A stretch of DNA of 64,000 nt from Brevibacillus fluminis (GTDB lineage Bacteria > Bacillota > Bacilli > Brevibacillales > Brevibacillaceae). This document shows, in pieces, positions 55,157 to 63,866 of this stretch. Position 1 is the stretch's first letter. The number at the start of each line of letters is the position of its first letter. The translations under genes and the position numbers were made by a program. The notes under the pieces are model-generated. The model was given only the letters and a program-made list of their open reading frames with translations. It ran no database searches and was not told where the DNA came from. The stretch lies in assembly GCF_003710825.1 (NCBI RefSeq), contig NZ_RHHQ01000006.1, positions 186,001 to 250,000 of the forward strand, in the 5' to 3' direction.

Positions 55157-55696
55157 ATGCAAAAGCCGAAACCATCTGACGAAATCCCGATCAAACGAGC
55201 AGGGAATCGTCCTACTCGTGATGCGATGCTAGAAGGGGGCGCCGTCAAGCAGACGATGGACAGCATGTGGGACACCGCCGGCAGCATGCCAAGCCAAGCT
55301 GGCCATATGCCGCGGTATTCCAATGGGATACCGTACCCAATGGGCCAAGAGCTGCACCAATTTAGCGGGAGGCCCATCCATGCAAACCAAATGCCGCACC
55401 GTTCCAGTGCGACTCCGCATCCTTTTAGCCAAATGCCATACCAATCCGGCGTCATGCCCGGTCAATCGGGCCGCTTGGCACCCACACCGAGAAGTGTCCC
55501 GCGTCAAACCAATCAGGCATATCAAAAACCGAGCAGGATGCTTCCGCCCCGGGGATTTTTGCCCGTCAGCATGCCGCCGACCAAGCCGTATCCCGCCGAC
55601 CCGTATATAGAGCAGCTGCCACTTGCTGAAGCGCTGCGAAAAGGGACGCTGTTTCGCTGGATGCATGATCCGTATGCCGATCCTTACCGTGGGTAA
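55157..55696 (+). CDS. CotJA-like spore coat protein with Pro/Met/His-rich N-terminal region
   Basis: A 179-residue protein. Its last 40 residues (LPLAEALRKGTLFRWMHDPYADP) match the CotJA signature (EAL-x-x-GT-L ... YDPY). The preceding ~130 residues are a low-complexity Met/Pro/Gln/His-rich tract with repeated x-MPxx-S/G units and no known domain. CotJA is usually about 80 residues and precedes cotJB; here it is longer and follows cotJC. GAAGGAGG precedes the ATG. Confidence 0.78.
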   Translation: MQKPKPSDEIPIKRAGNRPTRDAMLEGGAVKQTMDSMWDTAGSMPSQAGHMPRYSNGIPYPMGQELHQFSGRPIHANQMPHRSSATPHPFSQMPYQSGVMPGQSGRLAPTPRSVPRQTNQAYQKPSRMLPPRGFLPVSMPPTKPYPADPYIEQLPLAEALRKGTLFRWMHDPYADPYRG

Positions 55697-55706
55697 AAAA
55701 AGAAAT

Positions 55707-55744
55707 AAAAAAGGCGCGCAGTTTGAAGGCTGCGGGCCTTTTTG
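55707..55744 (+). terminator. Intrinsic terminator of the cotJ operon
   Basis: Stem AAAAAGGCGCGCAG / CTGCGGGCCTTTTT. Confidence 0.85.
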
Positions 55745-55958
55745 TTGTCACTTCAATGCGTTCGTGCTGGACCATTCCAAGACTTACTGGCATGCGTCCG
55801 GATTCCGCTCGAAAAAGGGATTTGTGGCACGGCCGCAGCCAAATGCGAGACCGTCTGTGTGGAAGACTTGGAAAAATGTGAAACTCTTGGCTCAAACATC
55901 CGTAAACCACAAAGGGAAAGCGCACAGGTAGGCAAAGACGTAGGAAGGAGGCGGGAGT

Positions 55959-56312
55959 GTGTCGACATTTTTAAAAATTGCACTGGCGATCATCATGATT
56001 GTGCTCCCGTGCCTTGGTTACGTCCAACCGGTAAGCGGAGGTGAGAACGGACTTACCCACGAACGGTCCTTGCTGGTCGACCATAGCTATCTGACAGAGC
56101 AAGTGACGTTTCTCAAAGAGAGTCATTCGCTAGCGACGGCAGCCAAGATCTTGCTGCTGCTCAGTTTTTTGACCGTTGTCTTCCGCGTGTTCCTCCGCTT
56201 CCGGATGAAACGCTACCTGTTTTCGTTTATACCGTTGTTTAAGCGATTATATTTGCTATTTCCGATCAGATACGAATCTCGATATATAGCCCTGCCCCGT
56301 TTCATCTCGTAA
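55959..56312 (+). CDS. Small membrane protein upstream of secDF
   Basis: A 117-residue protein with an N-terminal hydrophobic helix (about 5-25), a hydrophilic loop, and a second helix (about 60-80, AAKILLLLSFLTVVFRVFL), then a basic tail. GTG start after AGGAAGGAGG. It ends 28 bases before secDF and may be transcribed with it. Function unknown. Confidence 0.6.
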   Translation: MSTFLKIALAIIMIVLPCLGYVQPVSGGENGLTHERSLLVDHSYLTEQVTFLKESHSLATAAKILLLLSFLTVVFRVFLRFRMKRYLFSFIPLFKRLYLLFPIRYESRYIALPRFIS

Positions 56313-56340
56313 ATTCGAAATGAAATGGGGAATGGGCTTT

Positions 56341-58494
56341 ATGATAAAATGGTCCAGATTGATTGCACTTGTCGCGTTGATCGCCATCGCGTTTTTTCTA
56401 ATGGGCACGACAACCGACAAGATCGCAAAGGATATTCGTTTAGGGCTGGATTTGCAGGGCGGCTTTGAGATCGTTTACCATGTAGAGCCGCTCCAGCAAG
56501 GCGCAGCTGTGACGGATGACCTGCTGAAAGCGACTGCCGCCATGATCGAGCAGCGGGTCAATATCGGGGGTGTCACAGAGCCGGAGGTAACGATTGAAAA
56601 TCCAGACCGCATCCGAGTCAAGCTGGCCGGCGTGACAGATCAGGAGTCACTGCGCAACCTGATCGACAAGCCGGCAGTTCTCACCTTCCGCGATAGCAAC
56701 GGTCATACCGTGATGCAAGGAACTGACCTTGCTCCTAATGGAGCAAGCGTCGGATTCGATGACTTGAAGCGGCCGGTGATCGGACTGAAGTTCAACGCTG
56801 CCGACAAATTCAGGGACGTGACGAAGGCGAATTTGCACCGGAACGTCGCGATTTATTTGGATGACACGATGCTGACCAATCCGGTCATCGATGAGGTGAT
56901 CCCGGACGGAAGCGCGCAGATCAGAGGGCAGCGGACAGTAGAGGAAGCGAATCAGCTCGCCAAAATCATCAACGCGGGCGCATTGCCATCCAAGCTTGTG
57001 CAGCTACAGGCGAATCAAGTTGGCGCCAGTCTAGGGGCGATGTCGCTCGACAAGACCCTCACTGCCGGTTATATCGGTTTTGTCGCCGTACTTTTGTTCA
57101 TGCTGGCAATCTATCGGATGCCGGGGATGATTGCGAATATCACCTTGCTCGTTTTTGCATACATCTGCATGGTCATGCTGGGCTGGATGGAGGCGACCTT
57201 GACCTTGCCGGGAATCGCTGGGTTCATCCTATCCGTCGGGATGGCGGTCGATGCCAACATCATCACCTATGAGCGGATTCAGGAAGAGATTCGCAGCGGC
57301 AAAACGATTCGGTCATCCTTTCGGGCTGGGCAGCGGCATTCGTTCGTGACGATCATCGATTCCCATGTGACGACGATCATCGCAGCAGTTGTGCTCTTGG
57401 CGTTTGGATCGAGTTCCATTCAAGGCTTTTCGATTATTCTGATCATGACGCTTGTGACCAGCTTGCTTACCAATGTATACGGGTCCCGCCTGCTGCTTGG
57501 TCAGGTGCTGGCGACCAATACGTGCAAGCGACCTGGATGGTTCGGCGTCAAGCGGGAGAACATTGCGGTTCAGCAGGACGAGCGGCAGATCGTCAAGTTT
57601 GACATCGTCAAAAATCGGCGGAAATTTTATGCTGTTTCGCTCGGAATCTTGCTGATTGGGTTGGTGACGATGATCGGGTTCGGGCTGAATCTTGGCGTCG
57701 ATTTCAAAGCGGGAACGAGGCTCGATCTGATGATCGGCAAGCCGTTTCAAACCGCTGACATTGCGGCCGTGATCCAGCAGGATGTGCCGTCTGTCGACTT
57801 CAAGCCGGTGACAACCTTTGGCAGCAAGCAGGAATGGGCGACGACCACCTTTGAAAAGCCGGTGGTCAAGGCAGATCTGGAACGCATCCAGCATGACCTC
57901 CAGCAAAAATACGGAAGTCAGGTCAGCAGGCAAGAATCGACCGTATCGCCGGTGATCGCGGAAGAGATGGTGAAGAAGGCGGTGGTGGCCGTGCTGCTTG
58001 CGGCGCTGTGCATCGCGATCTACATTGCCTTTCGTTTCCAGCTTTTATTCGGCATCGCTTGCGTCATCGCGCTTTTGCACGACGTGTTCATTCCTATGGC
58101 GCTGTTCTCCGTGTTCCAGCTGGAGATCGACCTCACGTTCATCGCAGCGATGCTGACCATCGTCGGATACTCCATCAACGATACGATCGTGATCTTTGAC
58201 CGCATTCGTGAAAATCTGAAAACGACGAAGGTACGAACGGTGGAAGACTTGCAGCAGATGGTGAACGTGAGCCTTTGGCAGACCATGCGCCGCTCGCTTT
58301 TTACCGTCGCCACAGTGTTTGTGACGGCTCTTTCCATCGCGGTACTCGGAAGCGAAGGAATCCGCAGCTTTTCGCTCGCGCTGATTTTTGGACTGGTTAG
58401 CGGCACGTATTCGTCGATCTTTATCGCAGCGCAAGTATGGGTGACGCTGAAGAAGCGAGAGTTTGCAAGAAAGCAAAAAGCAGCAATAGAATAA
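56341..58494 (+). CDS. secDF: SecDF protein-export membrane protein (fused SecD and SecF)
   Basis: A 717-residue fusion of SecD and SecF, as in B. subtilis. SecDF uses proton motive force to help pull exported proteins out of the SecYEG channel. The SecD half has DLQGGFEIVY, the P1-type periplasmic domain, and GMAVDANIITYERIQEE. The SecF half has the corresponding LLHDVFIPMALFS and SINDTIVIFDRIREN. Twelve hydrophobic segments are expected. ATG 56341 follows GGGG at about ten bases; ATG 56320 is in frame but less favoured. Confidence 0.95.
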   Translation: MIKWSRLIALVALIAIAFFLMGTTTDKIAKDIRLGLDLQGGFEIVYHVEPLQQGAAVTDDLLKATAAMIEQRVNIGGVTEPEVTIENPDRIRVKLAGVTDQESLRNLIDKPAVLTFRDSNGHTVMQGTDLAPNGASVGFDDLKRPVIGLKFNAADKFRDVTKANLHRNVAIYLDDTMLTNPVIDEVIPDGSAQIRGQRTVEEANQLAKIINAGALPSKLVQLQANQVGASLGAMSLDKTLTAGYIGFVAVLLFMLAIYRMPGMIANITLLVFAYICMVMLGWMEATLTLPGIAGFILSVGMAVDANIITYERIQEEIRSGKTIRSSFRAGQRHSFVTIIDSHVTTIIAAVVLLAFGSSSIQGFSIILIMTLVTSLLTNVYGSRLLLGQVLATNTCKRPGWFGVKRENIAVQQDERQIVKFDIVKNRRKFYAVSLGILLIGLVTMIGFGLNLGVDFKAGTRLDLMIGKPFQTADIAAVIQQDVPSVDFKPVTTFGSKQEWATTTFEKPVVKADLERIQHDLQQKYGSQVSRQESTVSPVIAEEMVKKAVVAVLLAALCIAIYIAFRFQLLFGIACVIALLHDVFIPMALFSVFQLEIDLTFIAAMLTIVGYSINDTIVIFDRIRENLKTTKVRTVEDLQQMVNVSLWQTMRRSLFTVATVFVTALSIAVLGSEGIRSFSLALIFGLVSGTYSSIFIAAQVWVTLKKREFARKQKAAIE

Positions 58495-58506
58495 GGCAGG
58501 AAGCAC

Positions 58507-58537
58507 AAAAAAGCAGGGACACGAACCTGCTTTTTTG
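58507..58537 (+). terminator. Intrinsic terminator
   Basis: Stem AAAAAAGCAGG / CCTGCTTTTTT behind secDF. Confidence 0.9.
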
Positions 58538-58576
58538 ATTTTTTCGAAACTTGTTCAGAAAATGTTCAGAATTGCG

Positions 58577-58585
58577 TGGTATAAT
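58577..58585 (+). promoter_or_regulatory. Extended -10 promoter of the HD-GYP gene
   Basis: TGGTATAAT is an extended -10 (TGnTATAAT) with no good -35. The ~130-base leader that follows showed no c-di-GMP riboswitch pattern that I could recognise. Confidence 0.6.
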
Positions 58586-58715
58586 TAACCAAGCGGCAAT
58601 TAACGCAAAAAGCAATCGCCAGACACCTGTGCATCACACATCTTGAAGCGAGCATACGGCTATCTTTCCTGTCGATAGTCTGAGACGAAATGGGGATTGT
58701 GGAGGAGGGCATAAG

Positions 58716-59729
58716 GTGGAATCGGCAGGATATCGGGGGAAAAAAGTGAAGCGGGATGTGTTCAACTCGTACGGAATGCTGATCGTCGCAGCACAAACCG
58801 TTTTGACGGATGAACACCTCGATTTGATCAGGAATCATCGCATTGACATCACGACAGTCGCCATCATGACGGATTCAGAGGAAGAGGGCATCGCTTGCAA
58901 GCAAGAGGTGCAAAAAGCTGTAAGGGCTTCCAAAGAAATGTTTGACTCGATTCGGCATACGCGCAAAATACCGGTCATGCAGATGCGCAACGAAATCCTT
59001 CCGCTTGTCCGTGAGGTGACGGAACACACCAATGTGTTTCAACTGCTTGAGGCGGTTAAGGCCACGGATGAATACACGTATCAACACAATATCGGGGTCG
59101 GCATTCTTTCCACGATGATTGGCAAGTGGCTGAATCTGGGAGAAACCGAGCTTGCAGTCCTGTCTTTGGCAGCGACACTACATGATGTAGGAAAAATGCA
59201 GGTTCCGCTCGACATATTAAACAAACCGGATAAGCTGACGCAAGAAGAGTTTGCAGTCATCAAGCAGCACACCGTATTCGGCTATAATTTGCTTAAAGAC
59301 ACGCCCGGCCTCAACCACCGGACAGCGCTGGTGGCGCTGCAGCATCATGAGCGACTTGATGGTAAAGGCTATCCGTTCGGGATTACCGATAACAAGATCG
59401 ACCTATTCAGCCGGATTGTAGCCGTGGCGGATATTTTTCACGCGATGTCTTCCAAACGGCCGTATCACAATGCGCTTCCCTTTCACGCGGTGATCAGCCA
59501 AATGCGAAAAGGGATTTTCGGGGCGTTAGATTCGTCGATTACGTCTCTGTTTTTGGACAACATCGTGAAAAAAATGGTCGGGGAGCAAGTGGTATTAACC
59601 GATGGCACGATGGGCGAGGTTGTCATGCTGAACCCGTTTGACATCGAGAAGCCTTTGATCAAAGCGAATGAAGGATTTATCGATTTGAGCAAAGAGAGTG
59701 ATTTGCGCATTCAATCGATTTGTATGTAG
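58716..59729 (+). CDS. HD-GYP domain c-di-GMP phosphodiesterase
   Basis: A 337-residue protein with a DUF3391-like or unassigned N-terminal region (1-110) and an HD-GYP domain. LHDVGKMQVP is the HD metal site, HTVFGYNLL and LQHHERLDGKGYP the GYP region. All canonical residues are present, so c-di-GMP hydrolysis is expected. No membrane segment. GTG 58716 follows GGAGGAGG. Confidence 0.93.
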   Translation: MESAGYRGKKVKRDVFNSYGMLIVAAQTVLTDEHLDLIRNHRIDITTVAIMTDSEEEGIACKQEVQKAVRASKEMFDSIRHTRKIPVMQMRNEILPLVREVTEHTNVFQLLEAVKATDEYTYQHNIGVGILSTMIGKWLNLGETELAVLSLAATLHDVGKMQVPLDILNKPDKLTQEEFAVIKQHTVFGYNLLKDTPGLNHRTALVALQHHERLDGKGYPFGITDNKIDLFSRIVAVADIFHAMSSKRPYHNALPFHAVISQMRKGIFGALDSSITSLFLDNIVKKMVGEQVVLTDGTMGEVVMLNPFDIEKPLIKANEGFIDLSKESDLRIQSICM

Positions 59730-59735
59730 GAAGCT

Positions 59736-59764
59736 AAAACGGTTGCTGATGCAGCCGTTTTTTG
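59736..59764 (+). terminator. Intrinsic terminator
   Basis: Stem AAAACGGTTGC / GCAGCCGTTTT with TGAT loop and T run. Confidence 0.8.
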
Positions 59765-59893
59765 TGTGCGCCCTGAGCTCAGAAGGACACAGAAAATTGC
59801 GTCAACGATAGGGAATGCGTTTTAGAGTTTCGAAAACGTGAAGTTTTGCGATATAATGATCGTTGCGCAAATAAACATAAGGGAGCTTTTTAG

Positions 59894-60541
59894 ATGGATT
59901 TTTTGGCATTGAAAGAAATCATCCATGGACGACGGAGCATTCGCAAATTCACGGAGCAGCCAGTAACACGTGAGGACATCGAGGATATCATCGATTGCGC
60001 TCGCTACGCTCCGAGCGACACCAACTCGCAGACATGGGAATTCATCGTCATAACCAACCGCGAAAAAATTAAAGAAATCGAGCAAATTACGTGGGATGCC
60101 CTGCACGAAAAAGCGGCGCAAGCGACGGAAAAAGGCTTCGAAAAAGAAGGCAGACTGCTGGTGCGCTCCTTTGGACCGTATGCAACCGCATTTTCGGATG
60201 CGCCTGCCCTGATCGTTTGCTTGGCAACGCCGTATGAATCGAAATTCCGTGAAAAAATCTTTGAACCGATTGAACTGGTTCCGCATAACGTTTGGGACGA
60301 GGAAGGCATCAAGAGCAGCTGTCTGGCATCGCAAAACCTGATGCTGGCTGCGCATGCAAAAGGGTTGGGCACATGCCCGATGACCGGACCTGTACTGTTG
60401 GCAGCGGACAAGCTGAGAGAGATGCTCAGCATTCCGGCGCAAAAGCAGATCAACATGGTCATCGCGCTTGGACATCCGCAAGATACGCCGAAAAAGCTGC
60501 CTCGCAAAGAAGTAGCCGAAATCACCCATTTCATTGAGTAG
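59894..60541 (+). CDS. Nitroreductase-family flavoprotein
   Basis: A 215-residue FMN-dependent nitroreductase: HGRRSIRKFTEQPV with the FMN-phosphate Arg/Ser pair, ARYAPSDTNSQTWEFIVI, and the C-terminal LGHPQDTPKKLPRKE. Expected to reduce nitro or quinone compounds with NAD(P)H. Start behind AAGGGAG; TATAAT lies at 59853. Substrate unknown. Confidence 0.93.
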   Translation: MDFLALKEIIHGRRSIRKFTEQPVTREDIEDIIDCARYAPSDTNSQTWEFIVITNREKIKEIEQITWDALHEKAAQATEKGFEKEGRLLVRSFGPYATAFSDAPALIVCLATPYESKFREKIFEPIELVPHNVWDEEGIKSSCLASQNLMLAAHAKGLGTCPMTGPVLLAADKLREMLSIPAQKQINMVIALGHPQDTPKKLPRKEVAEITHFIE

Positions 60542-60553
60542 TCGATGAAGCCA

Positions 60554-60591
60554 TAAAAGAATCTCTTCACAAGTGGAAGAGGTTCTTTTTT
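60554..60591 (+). terminator. Intrinsic terminator
   Basis: Stem AAAGAATCTCTTC / GAAGAGGTTCTTT with six T. Confidence 0.85.
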
Positions 60592-60675
60592 GTGCGTTTG
60601 CACCAGTGATTGACATTTTTTGGTTGGGTCATGAAAATAGAAAAGGAAGAAGCAACAGGCAAGCGGAGGGATCAG

Positions 60676-60717
60676 ATGATAGAGGCTTGTGAAAAAGCAA
60701 AGGAGCTGAAAGTATGA
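60676..60717 (+). CDS. 13-codon leader peptide upstream of the VOC gene
   Basis: ATG 60676 has its own GGAGGGATCAG site and runs MIEACEKAKELKV, with a stop that overlaps the VOC start (ATGA). It looks like a translationally coupled leader; the peptide itself shows no runs of a single amino acid that would suggest attenuation. Confidence 0.45.
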   Translation: MIEACEKAKELKV

Positions 60718-61124
60718 GTGTGAAAGTGAAAAATTTCGCTGTCATTCAATTACCGGTTAAAAATCTGGAAGCATCGATCAAATGGTATCAGGAGCTGCTG
60801 GGCATTCCTTTCACATTCCCGTATACGCCGGGCGACAATGAAGCGTGGCTGAATGTGGGCGGGGTGGGGCTCGGATTGGTTCGCTCGCCAGAGGTGCCGC
60901 ACCTTGATTTTTGCAATATGAACGGCCAGCCGCAGCCGATCCTTTCACTTCAGGTTGATGAAATTCAGGCTGTTTACGCCGAGCTCAAGGAAAAAGGGAT
61001 TGATGTCGGCGAGATGGTTTACAAGAAGGGCGGTGGCTACAGCTTCACGTTTCGCGATCCGGATGGTCACCTTTCGAATTTGTGGGGCGGCTGGCCTTCC
61101 GCTGAAGAGGATCTGGATAAGTAA
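60714..61124 (+). CDS. VOC (glyoxalase/bleomycin-resistance-like) protein
   Basis: A 136-residue VOC-fold protein: FAVIQLPVKNLEASIKWYQELLG at the start and FTFRDPDGHLSNLWG at the metal-binding C-terminal motif. Substrate and whether it is an enzyme are unknown. ATG overlaps the leader stop and AAAGGAG lies upstream. Confidence 0.9.
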   Translation: MSVKVKNFAVIQLPVKNLEASIKWYQELLGIPFTFPYTPGDNEAWLNVGGVGLGLVRSPEVPHLDFCNMNGQPQPILSLQVDEIQAVYAELKEKGIDVGEMVYKKGGGYSFTFRDPDGHLSNLWGGWPSAEEDLDK

Positions 61125-61150
61125 ACGAAGAGCAGCAGTATATCGGCATG

Positions 61151-61182
61151 AAAAAACGAACCTGCAGAGGGTTCGTTTTTTT
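61151..61182. terminator. Bidirectional intrinsic terminator
   Basis: Stem AAAAAACGAACC / GGGTTCGTTTTTT between the convergent VOC and HxlR genes. Confidence 0.9.
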
Positions 61183-61195
61183 GTGCAGCGTGGGG

Positions 61196-61579
61196 TTATG
61201 GGGTTGGCTGCTTGTTAAGTAGATGATCGTTCAAGATGCTGCTTTCCAGGACATCAAAATCGCCGTACACTTTCTCGATATGCCGTTCGCCCCAATCGCA
61301 CAGCGCATTTAAAATCCCCTGCAGACTCCAGCCGTATTCACTCAGCTCGTAGATGACCTTTGGCGGCACTTGGTTGAAGGTGATGCGATTGATGATCCCG
61401 TCCTCTTCGAGCTCACGCAGCTGCTGTGTCAGCATTTTTTGGGTGATACCCGGCATGAGCCGCTTCAGTTCGCTCGTTCGTTTCGCGCCGCGCGTCAGAT
61501 GGCAGAGGATGACGCATTTCCACTTCCCGCCGATCACGTCAAGGGTTGCCTCCACCGAAATGTTATATTTCTTTTCCAT
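61196..61579 (-). CDS. HxlR-family transcriptional regulator
   Basis: A 127-residue HxlR-type winged-helix regulator: EATLDVIGGKWKCVILCHLTRGAKRTSELKRLMPGITQKMLTQQLRELEEDGI. Many relatives sense electrophiles through an N-terminal Cys in CPVEATL; here that position reads ISVEATL, so the Cys is missing. Cys22 and Cys26 could take over, or it may sense something else. Start behind AAGGAGGTAGGG. Divergent from MFS and aldo-keto reductase genes, which it probably represses. Confidence 0.93.
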   Translation of the reverse strand: MEKKYNISVEATLDVIGGKWKCVILCHLTRGAKRTSELKRLMPGITQKMLTQQLRELEEDGIINRITFNQVPPKVIYELSEYGWSLQGILNALCDWGERHIEKVYGDFDVLESSILNDHLLNKQPTP

Positions 61580-61599
61580 GATTCCCTACCTCCTTATAG

Positions 61600-61660
61600 G
61601 CACCAAAAAGTATCTATATCACTTTTTCGTTACTATGGTACTTGAAAGTGTGTACTTCTC
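61600..61660. promoter_or_regulatory. Candidate HxlR operator region
   Basis: GTAC at 61638 and 61652 are separated by 10 bp, within CACTTT...AAAGTG arms. Similar TAC/GTA dyads are bound by HxlR-family regulators in Bacillus. Site assignment is tentative. Confidence 0.4.
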
Positions 61661-61764
61661 TTTTTGTCGCATCTATACCATAATAACTCTTGCCAGCTGG
61701 TTTTCAATGATTTTCTTATTACTACATGATTCAAAAACAGAGAAAAGGAGAAGGATAGGAAACC

Positions 61765-62988
61765 ATGTCTACCAATAAAAAAAGAAGCACTTGGGCATTG
61801 CTTGCACTGGCTGTTAGCGCCTTTGCGATCGGTACCACCGAGTTTATCAGTGTGGGCCTCTTGCCGCTCATTGCCTCGGATTTACACATTTCTGTCACTA
61901 CGGCGGGATTGACCGTCTCTCTATATGCATTGGGCGTCACGTTTGGGGCGCCAGTTCTGACCTCGCTGACATCGAACATGTCTCGCAAATGGCTGTTGCT
62001 CTGGATCATGATCGTGTTCATTATCGGGAACAGCCTGGCGGCGACTGCGACCAGCGTCGGCGTACTGCTTACAGCGCGGATCATCTCCGCCTTGTCGCAC
62101 GGCGTATTCATGTCAATTGGATCGACAATCGCCGCCGATCTGGTTCCGGCCAATCGGCGGGCAAGTGCCATCGCGTTTATGTTTACGGGATTGACGGTCG
62201 CCACGGTGACCGGGGTGCCGTTTGGTACTTTCATCGGTCAGCAGTTCGGCTGGCGGACGGCATTTGTGGTTATCATTATCACAGGGGTAATTGCACTCTT
62301 GGCAAACGGGCTGCTCATCCCACGTGACCTGCGCCAAGGAACACGCACAACGATGCGTGATCAAGTGAAGCTGGTGACAAACGGTCGTCTCGTACTGCTG
62401 TTTTTGATCACCATGCTTGGGTATGGCGGCACATTCGTCGTATTTACGTATTTATCTCCGCTGCTTCAGGATGTTACCGGATTTAGCGAAGGGACGGTCG
62501 CCATCATCCTGCTGGTGTATGGCATTGCGATTGCGATCGGGAACACAATCGGCGGTAAAGTTGCAAACCGCAATCCAATCGTCGCGCTCTTCTACATGTT
62601 CATTGTCCAAGCCATCGTGCTGTTTGTCTTGACATTCACGGCTCCATTCAAAATCGCGGGCCTGGCAACGATTTTCCTGATGGGCATCCTCGCATTCATG
62701 AACGTGCCGGGCTTACAAGTATATGTTGTCCAATTGGCACAGCGATTTGTGCCGGGGGCCGTTGATGTCGCCTCGGCGATCAATATAGCGGCATTCAATG
62801 CCGGGATTGCGATTGGCGCGTATTTGGGAGGAGTGATAACCGATTCGATAGGCCTCATTCATACGCCATGGGTTGGCGCGGTGATGGTCGCGGCAGCTGT
62901 TCTGCTTACAGGCTGGAGCATGGGACTGGAAAAAAAGGAGAAACGACAAATAAAAAGCAGCGAATACCAAATCGCTGAACATTTCTAA
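61765..62988 (+). CDS. MFS transporter, AraJ/YdhP-like
   Basis: A 407-residue major facilitator protein with 12 hydrophobic helices. FAIGTTEFISVGLLPLIASDL and the loop TSNMSRKWLL are as in the sugar-efflux/AraJ group; RRASAIAFMFTGLTVATVTGVPFG is the conserved helix-5 motif. Sequence resembles bacterial efflux pumps regulated by adjacent HxlR proteins. The substrate is not known. Followed at 13 bases by an aldo-keto reductase. Confidence 0.92.
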   Translation: MSTNKKRSTWALLALAVSAFAIGTTEFISVGLLPLIASDLHISVTTAGLTVSLYALGVTFGAPVLTSLTSNMSRKWLLLWIMIVFIIGNSLAATATSVGVLLTARIISALSHGVFMSIGSTIAADLVPANRRASAIAFMFTGLTVATVTGVPFGTFIGQQFGWRTAFVVIIITGVIALLANGLLIPRDLRQGTRTTMRDQVKLVTNGRLVLLFLITMLGYGGTFVVFTYLSPLLQDVTGFSEGTVAIILLVYGIAIAIGNTIGGKVANRNPIVALFYMFIVQAIVLFVLTFTAPFKIAGLATIFLMGILAFMNVPGLQVYVVQLAQRFVPGAVDVASAINIAAFNAGIAIGAYLGGVITDSIGLIHTPWVGAVMVAAAVLLTGWSMGLEKKEKRQIKSSEYQIAEHF

Positions 62989-63001
62989 GGAGGAAAAGAA
63001 G

Positions 63002-63844
63002 ATGAATAAACACTTGCAAGAAACGACAACACTGCATAACGGAGTACAAATGCCATGGTTCGGGCTTGGCGTATTCAAAGTGGAGGAAGGACCTGAGCTG
63101 GTCAATGCAGTGCGGGCAGCAATTGTCCACGGCTACCGCAGCATCGACACCGCTGCGATCTATGGGAATGAAGAAGGGGTAGGCAAAGGAATCCGCGAAG
63201 GTCTCGCTGAAGCTGGCATCGCACGGGAAGAGCTGTTCGTGACGTCCAAAGTGTGGAACGCCGATCTCGGCTACGAATCTACGCTAGCTGCTTATGAGCA
63301 AAGCCTGGCGAAGCTCGGACTCGATTATCTCGATCTGTACTTGATTCACTGGCCGGTTGCTGGTAAATACAAAGAAGCGTGGCGAGCGCTGGAAACGTTG
63401 TACAAGGCGGGGCGCGTGAAAGCGATCGGAGTCAGCAATTTTCAGATCCACCATTTGGAAGACTTGATGAAAGATGCCGAAATCAAGCCGATGATCAATC
63501 AGGTGGAGTACCATCCGCGTTTAACGCAAAAAGAGGTGCAAGCTTTTTGCCGTGAGCACGGCATTCAGATGGAGGCATGGTCCCCGCTCATGCAAGGTCA
63601 ATTGCTGGAGAATGAAACGTTGCAAGAAATTGCCCGCACCTATCAAAAATCTGTGGCACAGGTCATCCTGCGCTGGGACTTGCAAAACGGGGTTGTTACG
63701 ATTCCGAAATCGACGAAAGAACACCGCATCGCTGAAAATGCCAATGTATTCGATTTCGAGCTGACAGCAGATGATATGGCCCGAATTGACGCGTTAAACC
63801 AAAACCATCGCGTCGGCCCAGACCCAGATAACTTTGATTTTTAA
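63002..63844 (+). CDS. Aldo-keto reductase
   Basis: A 280-residue NADPH-dependent aldo-keto reductase. The catalytic tetrad is complete: Asp49 and Tyr54 in SIDTAAIYGNE, Lys83 in TSKVWN and His116 in LIHWP. IPKSTKEHRIAENANVF is the C-terminal cofactor-binding signature. It probably detoxifies a reactive aldehyde or ketone; linkage with the MFS pump and HxlR regulator suggests a stress module. Confidence 0.95.
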   Translation: MNKHLQETTTLHNGVQMPWFGLGVFKVEEGPELVNAVRAAIVHGYRSIDTAAIYGNEEGVGKGIREGLAEAGIAREELFVTSKVWNADLGYESTLAAYEQSLAKLGLDYLDLYLIHWPVAGKYKEAWRALETLYKAGRVKAIGVSNFQIHHLEDLMKDAEIKPMINQVEYHPRLTQKEVQAFCREHGIQMEAWSPLMQGQLLENETLQEIARTYQKSVAQVILRWDLQNGVVTIPKSTKEHRIAENANVFDFELTADDMARIDALNQNHRVGPDPDNFDF

Positions 63845-63866
63845 GCGAAAAAAAGCGCCCGATCAC

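Noticed and set aside
55623..55931. A frame after the cotJ terminator resembling a small protein.
   Set aside because: It begins inside the CotJA-like gene, reads through the terminator and has no proper start.
58586..58715. A c-di-GMP riboswitch in the leader of the HD-GYP gene.
   Set aside because: A GCAAAAAGC stretch caught the eye, but the conserved GEMM core was not found.
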